NCBI GenBank assembly: GCA_902573085.1
Contig: CACGHY010000001.1
Coordinates: 1-46,725 of the forward strand
Direction: 5' to 3'
Source: an uncultured Candidatus Poseidoniales archaeon
GTDB lineage: Archaea > Thermoplasmatota > Poseidoniia > Poseidoniales > Thalassarchaeaceae
Length of the DNA stretch: 46,725 nucleotides
Part shown: positions 1 through 9,307 of the stretch, one piece after another
Numbering within the stretch: position 1 is the first letter of the stretch
Layout of the letters: each line of letters opens with the position of its first letter
Made by a program: the position numbers and the translations under genes
Notes under the pieces: generated by a model
What the model was told of the DNA's origin: nothing
The model's database searches: none
The model's input: only the letters and a program-made list of their open reading frames with translations

Positions 1-1
1 C

Positions 2-589
2 GATTTAGATTATGGGATAATTGAGTCCATCAGATACTCCATGTTTCAGGCAATCTCAATCACCAGTACTGGTTACTCTAGTGCAGATTTCTCTCAGTGG
101 CCAGTCTTCAGTCAATTTGTTCTGCTACTCCTGATGATCATAGGGGCCAGTGCTGGATCTACTGGTGGCGGACTCAAGGTGCTTAGGATCCGTATCGCTT
201 TCGAACTTGCGAAGAGGGAGGTCATGAAGATAATTCAGCCAAGGAAGGTTGTTGCGATTAGGTTCAATAGATCAGTTGTCGATGAGCAGCGGGTTTGGAT
301 AATTCTTGGAATGGTAAGCTCATGGATGGTCTTGGTCACAGCCTCTATGCTCACTATTTCCTTCCTAGAGCCAGAATTGACTATGACAGATGTACTCTCT
401 GTTTCCATCTCCCTTCTCGGTAATACTGGTCCCGCGTTGGGGGAATTCGGACCTTCCGGTGCGGCTGCTGCATGGGCTGGGATGAGTGTCCCTTCGATAC
501 TGGCTTCTACGGTATTGATGTGGCTCGGTCGTCTCGAGCTTCTGACTGTACTCGTTCTTCTCCATCCAAGGACTTGGGATTCAGACTAA
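2..589 (+). CDS. TrkH/KtrB-type potassium transporter subunit, C-terminal part (partial)
   Basis: This is the 3' end of a membrane subunit of a Trk/Ktr potassium uptake system. The reading frame is open to the left edge of the window, so the start lies outside. The visible 196 residues hold a selectivity-filter-like segment (TSTGYSSADF) and the following GASAGSTGGGLKVLRI stretch, which is typical of the last pore repeats of TrkH. Several hydrophobic helices follow, including the last 30 residues. It would act in the cytoplasmic membrane with a TrkA/KtrA regulatory protein, which is not in the window. The stop overlaps the convergent rfcL stop by four bases. TrkH versus KtrB cannot be separated from this fragment. 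Confidence 0.88.
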   Translation, partial: DLDYGIIESIRYSMFQAISITSTGYSSADFSQWPVFSQFVLLLLMIIGASAGSTGGGLKVLRIRIAFELAKREVMKIIQPRKVVAIRFNRSVVDEQRVWIILGMVSSWMVLVTASMLTISFLEPELTMTDVLSVSISLLGNTGPALGEFGPSGAAAAWAGMSVPSILASTVLMWLGRLELLTVLVLLHPRTWDSD

Positions 590-2109
590 CCAAAACTATC
601 TAGCGTGGATTGGCTCTCTACATTGTTTTGCTCCACTATGTCCTTTGATACGGCCTCCTCTATCTCGAACTTCTCTACTGCCTCTCCGAACTCCTTCAGT
701 ATTGACTTCCCAACTTTACTGGTCTTTGGAATACCTAGAACCGCAAGATGATCTTCCCCAGTCATCCCTATCTTCTTCGCTACGGTAAAGTCGCTCTCAG
801 ATGCTCCTAGGCTCTTATCGTGAATCGCTAGAAGAGCAGGCCATAGATCTTCTCTGAATGATGATTTGCTAGTTCCTAGTGATCCCGCTAGCCTCTCAAT
901 CAGGTCGATGTTCCTCCAAGTCTCACCCCCCCTTCTCAGGAATTCTGGAAAACTAATGAATACGCCCCCATCGTTCTTTGAATTAGAGACCGCTGCGATG
1001 GCTTGAGTAGGCAATGATGAGCCCCAATACCAGGATCTGAAAGCACGATTGGTGAATTTTGTAGCCAGATAGGAATCCGAGTTGCACATCGCTCCCGAGA
1101 TCTCCTCAAGGCCTCTGCTGCTAATCACCGATTGGTTGTTCCACGAGAACCATGCTAGAATCTCGTCTGGGTCCTTATCGGAGTTTAGGATGGCCTCTGA
1201 TGCTAGAAGGCCCGAATCAGAATTGTAGGCTCTTTTCAGGGATTCGAACACGTTAATCTGTGAGTCCCTGAGTACCGATCCAGATAGCTCACTCACTGAG
1301 GCCATGTCTACGTGTCCATTCGCAGTAACAGATAGAGATTGTAAATCCTTCACGAGAGCCCTGAGGTCTCCGGGATTCCTTCGAATTAGAGCATCTAGAG
1401 CCTCTGGATCAATTCCTACACTTTCCGAATCAAGAACTCTTAGTGCTATCCTCCTAAGGTCAGCTGCCCCGACTCTCTCGAATATGATGTTTTCAGATAC
1501 TCGGTTTACCCTATCCCTATTCCTTCTCCAATTCCCCCTGCCCCAGAGCTTCATCGGATTATTACAGGTCATAATTACTGGATTTTCAGTTTTGTTGAGT
1601 AGATTAAGTAATTCCGCCTTCCCGCCCGAGTCTCCCTTCAGTACTGGTCCTTCTTCTGACCCCATTGTGGTGTGGATTCTTTCTTCTGATACCTGTGAGA
1701 ATCCTCCACTAAGGTGATCTACCTCATCTAGGAGTATCACAGTTTTTCCAGTAGTTCCGGATCCCTTGGAGAAGTTCTCTAGTGAGACGTATTGCGAACC
1801 CCTGGTTGCAGAGGATCTTATGGCGGCCGCATTCCTCTGTTCGGAGGCATTCAATTCTACAATCGACCAACCCTTCTCTTTAGCTATCGCATGCGCCAAC
1901 GTAGTTTTCCCCACTCCCGGGGGACCAGAGAGAAGTAACCCCCTCTTTTTCGGAGTCTTTCCGGCCTCCCATCCTTCCAGCCATATCCTCACTCTTCTTA
2001 TCTTATCTCCATTACCCTCCATATCCGACAAAGTGGAAGGGCGGTATCTCTCCGCCCAGTCATCATCCTCCTTGCCCTGCTCCATGAGGGAAAATTTACG
2101 CGGCGACAC
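586..2109 (-). CDS. rfcL: Replication factor C large subunit (clamp loader)
   Basis: AAA+ ATPase of the archaeal clamp loader, which opens and loads the PCNA ring at primer ends together with RfcS. The N-terminus has the family signature WAERYRPSTLSDMEGN, then a Walker A (GPPGVGKTTLAHA, about residues 62-74), a Walker B (ILLDEVDHL) and the sensor I region (MTCNNP). The length of 507 residues is normal for RfcL. The C-terminus ends QSTLDSFG, which resembles the PCNA-binding PIP box (QxxLxxF) found at the end of archaeal RfcL; this is seen in the sequence. The GTG at 2109 is taken as start; an ATG eight codons in (2085) is equally possible, as neither has a clear ribosome-binding site. It lies 12 bases after glyS, so co-transcription is likely. 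Confidence 0.95.
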   Translation of the reverse strand: MSPRKFSLMEQGKEDDDWAERYRPSTLSDMEGNGDKIRRVRIWLEGWEAGKTPKKRGLLLSGPPGVGKTTLAHAIAKEKGWSIVELNASEQRNAAAIRSSATRGSQYVSLENFSKGSGTTGKTVILLDEVDHLSGGFSQVSEERIHTTMGSEEGPVLKGDSGGKAELLNLLNKTENPVIMTCNNPMKLWGRGNWRRNRDRVNRVSENIIFERVGAADLRRIALRVLDSESVGIDPEALDALIRRNPGDLRALVKDLQSLSVTANGHVDMASVSELSGSVLRDSQINVFESLKRAYNSDSGLLASEAILNSDKDPDEILAWFSWNNQSVISSRGLEEISGAMCNSDSYLATKFTNRAFRSWYWGSSLPTQAIAAVSNSKNDGGVFISFPEFLRRGGETWRNIDLIERLAGSLGTSKSSFREDLWPALLAIHDKSLGASESDFTVAKKIGMTGEDHLAVLGIPKTSKVGKSILKEFGEAVEKFEIEEAVSKDIVEQNNVESQSTLDSFG

Positions 2110-2121
2110 TTGAAGATTAGC

Positions 2122-3840
2122 CTAGAACATCGAGGATAAAGAACCCGATTTTAGACCACCAATCAAACTATCTAGGTCGGTACGAACTTGGTTTTGATCA
2201 TCTCTTCTCCTGATTGTAACAGTGTTGTCCTCTAATGATTGATGGTCAATTGTCACCGCCCAAGGAATCCCAATCTCATCGGCTCTTGCATACCTTCTTC
2301 CTATCGATCTGCTGGTATCTATTTCTGCAATTATTCCTCTGAATGAGTTTATGCGCGCCATAATATCTCTTGCCATTTGGTCCATTCCGTCTTTATCGAA
2401 AAGAGGAAGAATAACTAGATCGGCCGGGGCAATCTCGGGATTTAGTGACAAGATCGTATACCTCTCGCCCTCTTTGTCCACTTCCTTGTAGTTATGATCA
2501 AGAATATGCCATATTATCCTATCAATCCCAAATGCTGGTTCGATAACGTGTGGCGTGAAATATTCTCCAGAAACTACGGTATCCTCTACGGCGCTATTGA
2601 CCATATCTTCTCCGATATGCACGATGGTCCCATCCGGGAGTTCCAATTCAAACGGGAATGACGATGGAACCTCTTGTAATTGAGATAGGGCAGAAGAAAC
2701 CTCGCGTGCCCTTTCTCTAAAAATTGGACCAATCACCGAACCTACGGGCTTGATAATCTCCGACTTCTTCTTTATTGGTTTATCGTATATCCTCCACGCC
2801 CGTAAAAGACTAGATTTCGAGTGCACTTCGTGAGATTCCAGATCATGACAGGTCCTATTGGCAATTCCTACGACTTCTACCCAACCATGCTCTCCCATAA
2901 GCTCACAGTCCCAGCAATCAGATGCATAGTGAGCCATCTCCGAGCCTGCATGTTGCCTGAATCGAACTTTTGTCCTATCTATCCCTACAAACTCGAGAAA
3001 CTCCATGGTCATTGCTAGGAACCACGCTACAGTGGGGTGCTTCACAATTCCAGACTCTAACGCTTCCTTGAATGACATCTCAAACTCTCCGGGTCGTGGA
3101 CCATCAGGATCGGGGACCATGCAAACTCTATCTGGCCATTTGCTGAGGTCTTCAATCGGCGGGTCATCTGGATCAATGAAGTACTCAAGCTCGGCCATAT
3201 TGAATTCTCTAAGCCTAATCATCCCCTGTCTCGGACTGATTTCGTTCCTGTATCCCTTCCCCGTCTGCATCGCACCGAAAGGTAACTTCTGTCTGAAGTG
3301 CCTGTATAGGGCGGGGAATAGCATGAACATTCCCTGAGCGGTTTCCGGCCTCAGAAATGCGGTCCTCGATCCGCCCATTGCTCCAATGCTGGTCTGGAAC
3401 ATTAGATTCATCGGCATTGCCTTTTTCCAGTCAAATACGTCACAACTCGGACATCGTACGCCCTCTCTTTCAATCAGATCATCGAGTTCATTGGAGCTAA
3501 GAGTGTCTGGAGCCTCGTGGAACTCAGCCACAAGGTGATCGCTTCTGAAAGCACCACCGCAAGATCTGCATTCTGACATTTTGTCGTTGAACTCTCCAAC
3601 ATGGCCGCTCGCGATAAGCACAGACTCCGGAGTGATGGTGGGGGAGTCTATCTCTACAACGTTTGTAATGCTGCCCCAGTGTTCAATCCAGGCATCAATT
3701 ACTCTTCTCTTTATCCTTGCACCAACTGGTCCATAGTCAACAAGACCGGAGACCCCGCCATAAATTTCGAATGATGGAAGAACTAATCCTCTCCGCCTTA
3801 GGAGTGAGACAAGTCTAGACATCCTTTCTCTGTCTTCCAC
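2122..3840 (-). CDS. glyS: Glycyl-tRNA synthetase (class II, eukaryotic/archaeal type)
   Basis: Charges tRNA-Gly with glycine in the cytoplasm. The N-terminus PSFEIYGGVSGLVDYGPVGA is the class II motif 1 region of dimeric GlyRS. RPETAQGMF and FRNEISPRQGMIRLREF (here YRNEISPRQG) are motif 2 segments, and the region ending EPAFGIDRI is motif 3. A zinc-knuckle-like pair CRSCGG and CPSCDV sits at about residues 90-155. The C-terminus matches an HGTP anticodon-binding domain. The length of 572 residues fits the archaeal family. GTG 3840 is used as start; ATG 3822 (MSRLVSLLRRRG) is a plausible alternative. It is divergent from the Lhr helicase and leads the glyS-rfcL pair. Confidence 0.96.
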   Translation of the reverse strand: MEDRERMSRLVSLLRRRGLVLPSFEIYGGVSGLVDYGPVGARIKRRVIDAWIEHWGSITNVVEIDSPTITPESVLIASGHVGEFNDKMSECRSCGGAFRSDHLVAEFHEAPDTLSSNELDDLIEREGVRCPSCDVFDWKKAMPMNLMFQTSIGAMGGSRTAFLRPETAQGMFMLFPALYRHFRQKLPFGAMQTGKGYRNEISPRQGMIRLREFNMAELEYFIDPDDPPIEDLSKWPDRVCMVPDPDGPRPGEFEMSFKEALESGIVKHPTVAWFLAMTMEFLEFVGIDRTKVRFRQHAGSEMAHYASDCWDCELMGEHGWVEVVGIANRTCHDLESHEVHSKSSLLRAWRIYDKPIKKKSEIIKPVGSVIGPIFRERAREVSSALSQLQEVPSSFPFELELPDGTIVHIGEDMVNSAVEDTVVSGEYFTPHVIEPAFGIDRIIWHILDHNYKEVDKEGERYTILSLNPEIAPADLVILPLFDKDGMDQMARDIMARINSFRGIIAEIDTSRSIGRRYARADEIGIPWAVTIDHQSLEDNTVTIRRRDDQNQVRTDLDSLIGGLKSGSLSSMF

Positions 3841-3846
3841 ACACTT

Positions 3847-3863
3847 ACCACGACCAACGTGGT
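3847..3863. promoter_or_regulatory. Perfect 6-bp inverted repeat in the glyS promoter
   Basis: ACCACG-ACCAA-CGTGGT lies 7 to 23 bases upstream of the glyS GTG. The TATA-like box on the minus strand at 3878-3886 predicts a transcription start near 3857, so this palindrome would straddle the start site. It could be an operator for a repressor or a small leader hairpin. The symmetry is seen directly; the function is inference. Confidence 0.35.
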
Positions 3864-3877
3864 TTTCAAGCCATCCT

Positions 3878-3886
3878 AGTATACAG
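3878..3886 (-). promoter_or_regulatory. TATA-like box for glyS
   Basis: CTGTATACT on the minus strand is centred about 42 bases upstream of the glyS GTG. This is a plausible archaeal TATA element giving a short leader. It is a sequence match only. Confidence 0.4.
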
Positions 3887-3960
3887 CGCCCTAGTTGTTA
3901 TTGTGGGACCATAGTGTATTCCCCAGCATTTGCGTACGAAAAACGCTGAAAATAGAGAAG

Positions 3961-3971
3961 CATTCATTTAT
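3961..3971 (+). promoter_or_regulatory. TATA-like box for the Lhr helicase gene
   Basis: The A/T-rich segment CATTCATTTAT is centred about 44 bases upstream of the helicase ATG at 4010. It fits an archaeal TATA element followed by a short leader. It lies in the only divergent intergenic region (3841-4009) of this part of the window. Confidence 0.35.
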
Positions 3972-4009
3972 CCAATCGATAGCCTGAGTCGCAAGGTGAC
4001 TAGGAAAAA

Positions 4010-7000
4010 ATGCCCGAAATAAAGTATGTATCCGAGATTTCGGAATCTGATGACATCCTGTCCAAACTTTCAGCGCCGGTGAGAAATTGGTTCTTGGACA
4101 AGTTCCCAGACTTTACCGAGCCCCAGAAAGTGGCGATTCCTCAGATTCTTGCTGGGGAGCATCTACTTCTGTGTTCCCCCACTGGTTCAGGAAAGACCCT
4201 AACTGCGTTTCTTTCGATAATTGACGATCTGGTTCGCCAGTCAATGGCAGGATCTCTGTCTGATACAGTTCATTGCATCTACATCTCTCCAATTAAGGCT
4301 CTAGCAAATGACATTCAGAAGAATCTGATAGGTCCACTTAATGAGATCAAAGAGAGATTCCTCCCCGGAAGAGCTCAGGACATCAAAGTTGGACTCAGGA
4401 CGGGCGACACTCCCCAGAAAGAGCGAGAGAGAATGCTCAGAAAACCGCCTCATATCCTAATCACAACTCCCGAGTCTCTAGGACTTGCGTTGGCATCCAA
4501 GAGATTTCGGCCCCTATTGAATGACTTGAAATGGCTGATAGTGGATGAGTTGCACTCCCTTGTACCCACTAAAAGAGGAACACACCTTTCATTGAGTCTA
4601 GCATTGATGGATTCTGTTGTGGAATCTGATGTTCAGAGAATCGGTATTAGCGCGACAATGGAGCCTCTGAACGAGGTCGCTGAATTTCTGGTAGCAAGCG
4701 ACTCAAGGGAGGATGAGGGAGATGCCCAGAGAGTCTCTATAGCAAAGATCTCGGGATCAAGGAAACTAGACCTCGACATCATCTTGCCTACTCCAAGGTT
4801 CACATCGATACCAGTAAAGGAGATTCTAGATCACAATATTGATCGAATCAAGGAACTAGTCGAGTCCCATACCACGACCCTTGTCTTCGTAAATACCAGA
4901 AATATGACGGAGACATTCGTCCAACGCCTCAAAGTTGCCGGATTGGAGGGAGTGGAGGGGCATCACGGATCAATGGATAAATCGATCCGACTGGATGTAG
5001 AGCAGCAACTCAAGGAAGGCAAGCTGAGATGTGTTGTCTCTTCATCCAGCCTAGAGATGGGGATAGATATCGGATCCGTTGACCTTGTCATTCAGGTCGG
5101 CTCCCCAGGCTCGATTGCTACTGCCCTACAAAGGATTGGGAGGGCCGGGCACCAAGTAGGGGGCCTTCCTAGAGCTAGATTCCTCCCGACTTCCTCGCAC
5201 GACTTGCTTGAGATAGTAGCCCTCCAGAACGGGATCCTCTCCGGCAATATGGACCTGCTAAAGTTCCCGCAGAATTGCCTAGACGTACTCGCTCAGTTCT
5301 TAATCGGGCTCACAATCATTCGAGAATGGGACATAGATGAGGCTTACGAATTGGTTCAGCTATCTTGGCCATATCGGAACCTTCCATACGACGATTACAT
5401 TGAGGTTCTAGACCTGCTAGAGGAAGAAAGGAGAATATGGGTAGACTGGGAGGAAAATCGTTTCGGAAAGAGAGGATACGCCCAGATGATCTACTATACC
5501 AATATCGGCACGATATCTCCCGACAACAATTACCTAGTTTTCACATCCGATGGCACGCTGGTCGGACAACTCTCCTCATCCTTCGTTTCAAGCCTGAGGA
5601 ATGGAGATGTATTTCTCCTTGGAGGATCTACCTACAGGGTCTCAAGCATAATTGGAACTAGGGTAAATGTCACGCCCGCGACAGGATTCAGGCCCACCAT
5701 CCCTTCATGGACAGGAGAGGCTATGAGCAGGACCAGCGAACTAAGTTTCGAGGTCCTAGAACTGCTCAGCATCCTTACTGTCCAATATAGGAGGGGCAAC
5801 TCGATTACTCCTTTTCTAATCGATGTCCTGGGACTGAACAAGCCAGTAGCCAGCGCACTTTCCCAATTTCTTGATGAGCACTCTGCCACTACGTTCCAAG
5901 TACCTTCCAAAGATAGGATCCTCGTGGAACAGGTGGAAGCTCCACTGCCCACCTATGTCGTGACTACATGCAGGGGCCGAGCATTCAATCTCGCTCTAGG
6001 ATATCTTTTCGCAGGAATGGCAGTCAGGGACGAGATTACTGTTCACGAGCTTTCATTCGACGAGAATGGGTTCATGGCCAAATTAAGCCATGAGGTGGAG
6101 ATTTCCTCTATTCCCGAGGTTTTTCGCAGCAAAGGTAGTGAGGAAATTCTGAACAAATACCTGATAGACTCTCAACTTTTTGCAAAACGATTCAGAGAGG
6201 TCTCCTCTAGGAGCATGCTAAACCCGAGAAGAATAGGGGCCGAGGAAGTAAGCCCCAAGCAATTCCAACTCAAAGCCGAGCAGATCATGAATCGGCACCG
6301 CACCATGGAAGACTCGGTAATTGTCAGGGAGGCCATGAATGAAATCCTAACCACCGACCTGGAGATGGGTCAGCTTCGACAATTCATGGAGAGAATGGGT
6401 AGCGAGGATGTAAGAATCGTACATCGTAGGGTGAAGATCCCGTCTCCACTTGGACTAACTCTCTTCATGTCCTCGTTTGAGGACCTCCTTTCGCTTAGGA
6501 CCAGAGCTTACCTAATCAAGGATGTAGACCCAGAGATTTTGAGGAGGCTACTGGGGGCGCGTTCCCTCGCTACCGAACTGGATAGAGAAAAGCTCTCCCA
6601 GTACTATCAGTCGAAGGTCTCAGTTCCAAAGAATGCCAATGAACTCCTCAGACTAATGGATATGGGCGGTGGATTGGAGAGGCAACTCACACACCCATTA
6701 TACAGCGACAAGCTAAAGCACATCGAATTCGAAACCATGAGGTCCTGGGTCCACGAGCTCGCGGAGAGAGGCCTGATAACTAAGGTCAGAGGAACCGGAC
6801 TCGAGAAGATTGACGACAAATGGTTCTCTATGAGAATGACCGAGGTCCATGGGACATTGGGTTGCCTTGCAGTGGCTGGAGCTGCCGAGATGGACGACCT
6901 TAGGGAGCTGTACACCGGTGGATTAAGCTACGAGGTCGGAGAAGGATTCGTGAGAGGCGAACCCTCAAAGTGGAAGGAAAAGCACCTTTCCGACCCATTG

Positions 7001-9307
7001 GATTGCCTCAGGTTGAAACTTCTTGATATGCTGGGCTCGGAAGGTCCCCAGACCATCGAATCTCTGAGTGACCGCCTCCCTTTCCCGACAGCTCAGGTGG
7101 AAGCCATTCTGCAAGAGCTAGAGATGAGAAATCTAGTATCTATTGGTTTTTTCACACAAACAGAAGAAGGCGAGTTCATCCTAAGGATAGACGAATACAG
7201 AATAACTGGCGGAGAATTCAACGTCATTGACTACAGAACTCTTCAGACACTAATTCTCAACAAGTCCTTCTCAAAATTCGAGGATCCCGCAGATGCAATA
7301 AGAAATCTAACCTTCGTCCAGAGGAGAGAGGAATTACTCCACAGAGTTGAAAACTACAGATTCCGCGATTGGAAGGATATAAAACACGACTCAGACATAT
7401 ACAACGGTAGACTCCTACACAATAGAGTAGGATACACGCTGGGTGAGAAGCTCCCGATGTTAATGGGTCTTAGGGCGGAGCCGTGGTTCGGACCTCTAGA
7501 GGAGGAGCTGATTGAGAAAATTCCCGAGGAGGGGATATCCAGAAACGACCTATTTTCCGATTACCCTAAGGGCAAGGAAAACGCTCATATCCAGAGAAGT
7601 CTGAAATCAGCCCTTTCAAACATGGAGAGGCAGCTTGTGGTCGCTAAGCAGTTCGTGGACGTTCCAAATAGAAAGCGATCAATGGCCATCTTCAAGCGAC
7701 TTCACGGTAAAGTCAAACCACTCCCATTTGACAAGGCACTAACCGAGCTGATTTCTAGAATTGGGCCAGTTCGACTGCATACCCTCAGACTGTTCGTCTC
7801 AAGGCCCGTAGAGGAGTTGGCGGACACGCTAAGGGAATTAGAGAGAAGGGGCTCCATTGCAAGAGTAGTTGCCCTGCAGCCAGACCCAACCGACTACTAT
7901 TCTTCACACGAGGACGCAGAGAGGCTACTTTCGCCTATGCAGGAGGACAGGAAAATGCGTATCCTCGCACAATCAGACCCCTTTAGTAGCAGGTTCATCC
8001 AGGAAGTTCGTCTTCTACTAAAGCAGGGCTGGTACTATCCTGTTTTCAAGGGAGTCGACCCTATCGGGCGAGTACTTATGTTCGTGATTAACGACTACCT
8101 CGAAATAAAGGACATAAATATCCCGCACTCATACCTAGACGATTTCAAGGAGACCTTCGCAGAATTGTTAGAGAACTACAGGGACAGGTTGATCGACGTC
8201 TCCGTTCTTCATGCATTCAATGGGGTACCTGTCCATGATTGCGATGAGAATATCCAGCAGATTCTGTCAGACCTCGGATTCTCCTCTATGGGTGACGGTG
8301 AGAGATACATCAGAGGGGGAGTGGTTGAACCTAGGTCTAGGAAGGAGATCAATAGATTACTATTCTTCCATCACTCTATACACCAGAATAGTAGATGGGA
8401 AAACGAAACACTAGCATTGGAGAACTCCATTGAGCTGCGCGACGACTTCTCACTCAGGGGAAGATGTGAGATGTTCAGAGTAAACCTTGATTCAATGGTG
8501 GCCGCACACCAGTTGCACCAAGGTTCGAACCTTAGAGGTCATCTGGTTTGGGCCCGATACCAGCATTTTCAACGTCTTCTTTGTATTCGTAACGTGCCCA
8601 CTGAACCCGAGGATGATGAGATTCTCCAGTTCTTTAGGGACACAAATGATCCAGGCTTGTATATGGAAAGGAACGCCATGTCTCGCTCAGAATTTAGAAA
8701 GCTAGTTTCTCCTTTGGTCAGGAGTGGACACCTCATACAAGATTACAGAGGAGGGTTCAGAACTGTCGACCCTTTACGAAATTTAGACTTGTGGGATGTC
8801 AAGCGCAACTATTTACGAAAATTAGTCGAAGACTATCCTGTAATCACTTTGAAGCAGGTTGAGAGGCTAGCAGGAGCCTCATTTGCACCAGAAGAGATTA
8901 GCGATGTGATGCATGATTTTGAGGATGATGGGACGCTGATCAAGGGATTCCTAGTAGACGATTTGCAGGACATATGCTGGGGCAGGCTGGACATGCTCGA
9001 GGGAATTGGCAGGATTAGTCGGACAAGGGACCTAGTAATACCTCCCTCGGACCCCCTGATTCACTACTTTGGAAGTTTACTTAGGGAAAGATTTGGCTTC
9101 GGTTCCGCGTACCTGGTTTTCCACAAAGAGGAGCCGATTGCTGCATTCAAGGCAAACACTAGGAACGACAAGATAGAGCTCACTGACTTTGTTGGCGACT
9201 CTGATTTAGAAAAAGAAGCGATACGAGTCATGAAAGAGTTTGCCTGGGAACACGACATGCCCCTTTCTGGGAAGCTATTCGATAGGATCCGTTCACGAAT
9301 CGTCTGA
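4010..9307 (+). CDS. lhr: Very large Lhr-type superfamily 2 helicase (1765 aa)
   Basis: ATP-dependent nucleic-acid helicase of the Lhr (large helicase-related) group, implicated in archaeal and bacterial DNA repair or RNA handling. Visible motifs: I SPTGSGKT (56-63), II DELH (179-182), III SAT (214-216), V SSSLEMGIDIG, and VI QRIGRAGHQVG (from 374). The helicase plus Lhr core would occupy roughly residues 30-870. The remaining about 900 residues form a long C-terminal region that looks like repeated winged-helix and Lhr-CTD-type segments; this is inferred from length and charge pattern. The whole is larger than E. coli Lhr (about 1540 aa). No frameshift interrupts it. The last 15 bases overlap the convergent archaeosortase gene. 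Confidence 0.9.
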   Translation: MPEIKYVSEISESDDILSKLSAPVRNWFLDKFPDFTEPQKVAIPQILAGEHLLLCSPTGSGKTLTAFLSIIDDLVRQSMAGSLSDTVHCIYISPIKALANDIQKNLIGPLNEIKERFLPGRAQDIKVGLRTGDTPQKERERMLRKPPHILITTPESLGLALASKRFRPLLNDLKWLIVDELHSLVPTKRGTHLSLSLALMDSVVESDVQRIGISATMEPLNEVAEFLVASDSREDEGDAQRVSIAKISGSRKLDLDIILPTPRFTSIPVKEILDHNIDRIKELVESHTTTLVFVNTRNMTETFVQRLKVAGLEGVEGHHGSMDKSIRLDVEQQLKEGKLRCVVSSSSLEMGIDIGSVDLVIQVGSPGSIATALQRIGRAGHQVGGLPRARFLPTSSHDLLEIVALQNGILSGNMDLLKFPQNCLDVLAQFLIGLTIIREWDIDEAYELVQLSWPYRNLPYDDYIEVLDLLEEERRIWVDWEENRFGKRGYAQMIYYTNIGTISPDNNYLVFTSDGTLVGQLSSSFVSSLRNGDVFLLGGSTYRVSSIIGTRVNVTPATGFRPTIPSWTGEAMSRTSELSFEVLELLSILTVQYRRGNSITPFLIDVLGLNKPVASALSQFLDEHSATTFQVPSKDRILVEQVEAPLPTYVVTTCRGRAFNLALGYLFAGMAVRDEITVHELSFDENGFMAKLSHEVEISSIPEVFRSKGSEEILNKYLIDSQLFAKRFREVSSRSMLNPRRIGAEEVSPKQFQLKAEQIMNRHRTMEDSVIVREAMNEILTTDLEMGQLRQFMERMGSEDVRIVHRRVKIPSPLGLTLFMSSFEDLLSLRTRAYLIKDVDPEILRRLLGARSLATELDREKLSQYYQSKVSVPKNANELLRLMDMGGGLERQLTHPLYSDKLKHIEFETMRSWVHELAERGLITKVRGTGLEKIDDKWFSMRMTEVHGTLGCLAVAGAAEMDDLRELYTGGLSYEVGEGFVRGEPSKWKEKHLSDPLDCLRLKLLDMLGSEGPQTIESLSDRLPFPTAQVEAILQELEMRNLVSIGFFTQTEEGEFILRIDEYRITGGEFNVIDYRTLQTLILNKSFSKFEDPADAIRNLTFVQRREELLHRVENYRFRDWKDIKHDSDIYNGRLLHNRVGYTLGEKLPMLMGLRAEPWFGPLEEELIEKIPEEGISRNDLFSDYPKGKENAHIQRSLKSALSNMERQLVVAKQFVDVPNRKRSMAIFKRLHGKVKPLPFDKALTELISRIGPVRLHTLRLFVSRPVEELADTLRELERRGSIARVVALQPDPTDYYSSHEDAERLLSPMQEDRKMRILAQSDPFSSRFIQEVRLLLKQGWYYPVFKGVDPIGRVLMFVINDYLEIKDINIPHSYLDDFKETFAELLENYRDRLIDVSVLHAFNGVPVHDCDENIQQILSDLGFSSMGDGERYIRGGVVEPRSRKEINRLLFFHHSIHQNSRWENETLALENSIELRDDFSLRGRCEMFRVNLDSMVAAHQLHQGSNLRGHLVWARYQHFQRLLCIRNVPTEPEDDEILQFFRDTNDPGLYMERNAMSRSEFRKLVSPLVRSGHLIQDYRGGFRTVDPLRNLDLWDVKRNYLRKLVEDYPVITLKQVERLAGASFAPEEISDVMHDFEDDGTLIKGFLVDDLQDICWGRLDMLEGIGRISRTRDLVIPPSDPLIHYFGSLLRERFGFGSAYLVFHKEEPIAAFKANTRNDKIELTDFVGDSDLEKEAIRVMKEFAWEHDMPLSGKLFDRIRSRIV

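Noticed and set aside
3841-4009. Possible tRNA or small RNA in the largest gap
   Set aside because: No cloverleaf or T-loop consensus on either strand; the gap is explained by two divergent promoters and one short palindrome.
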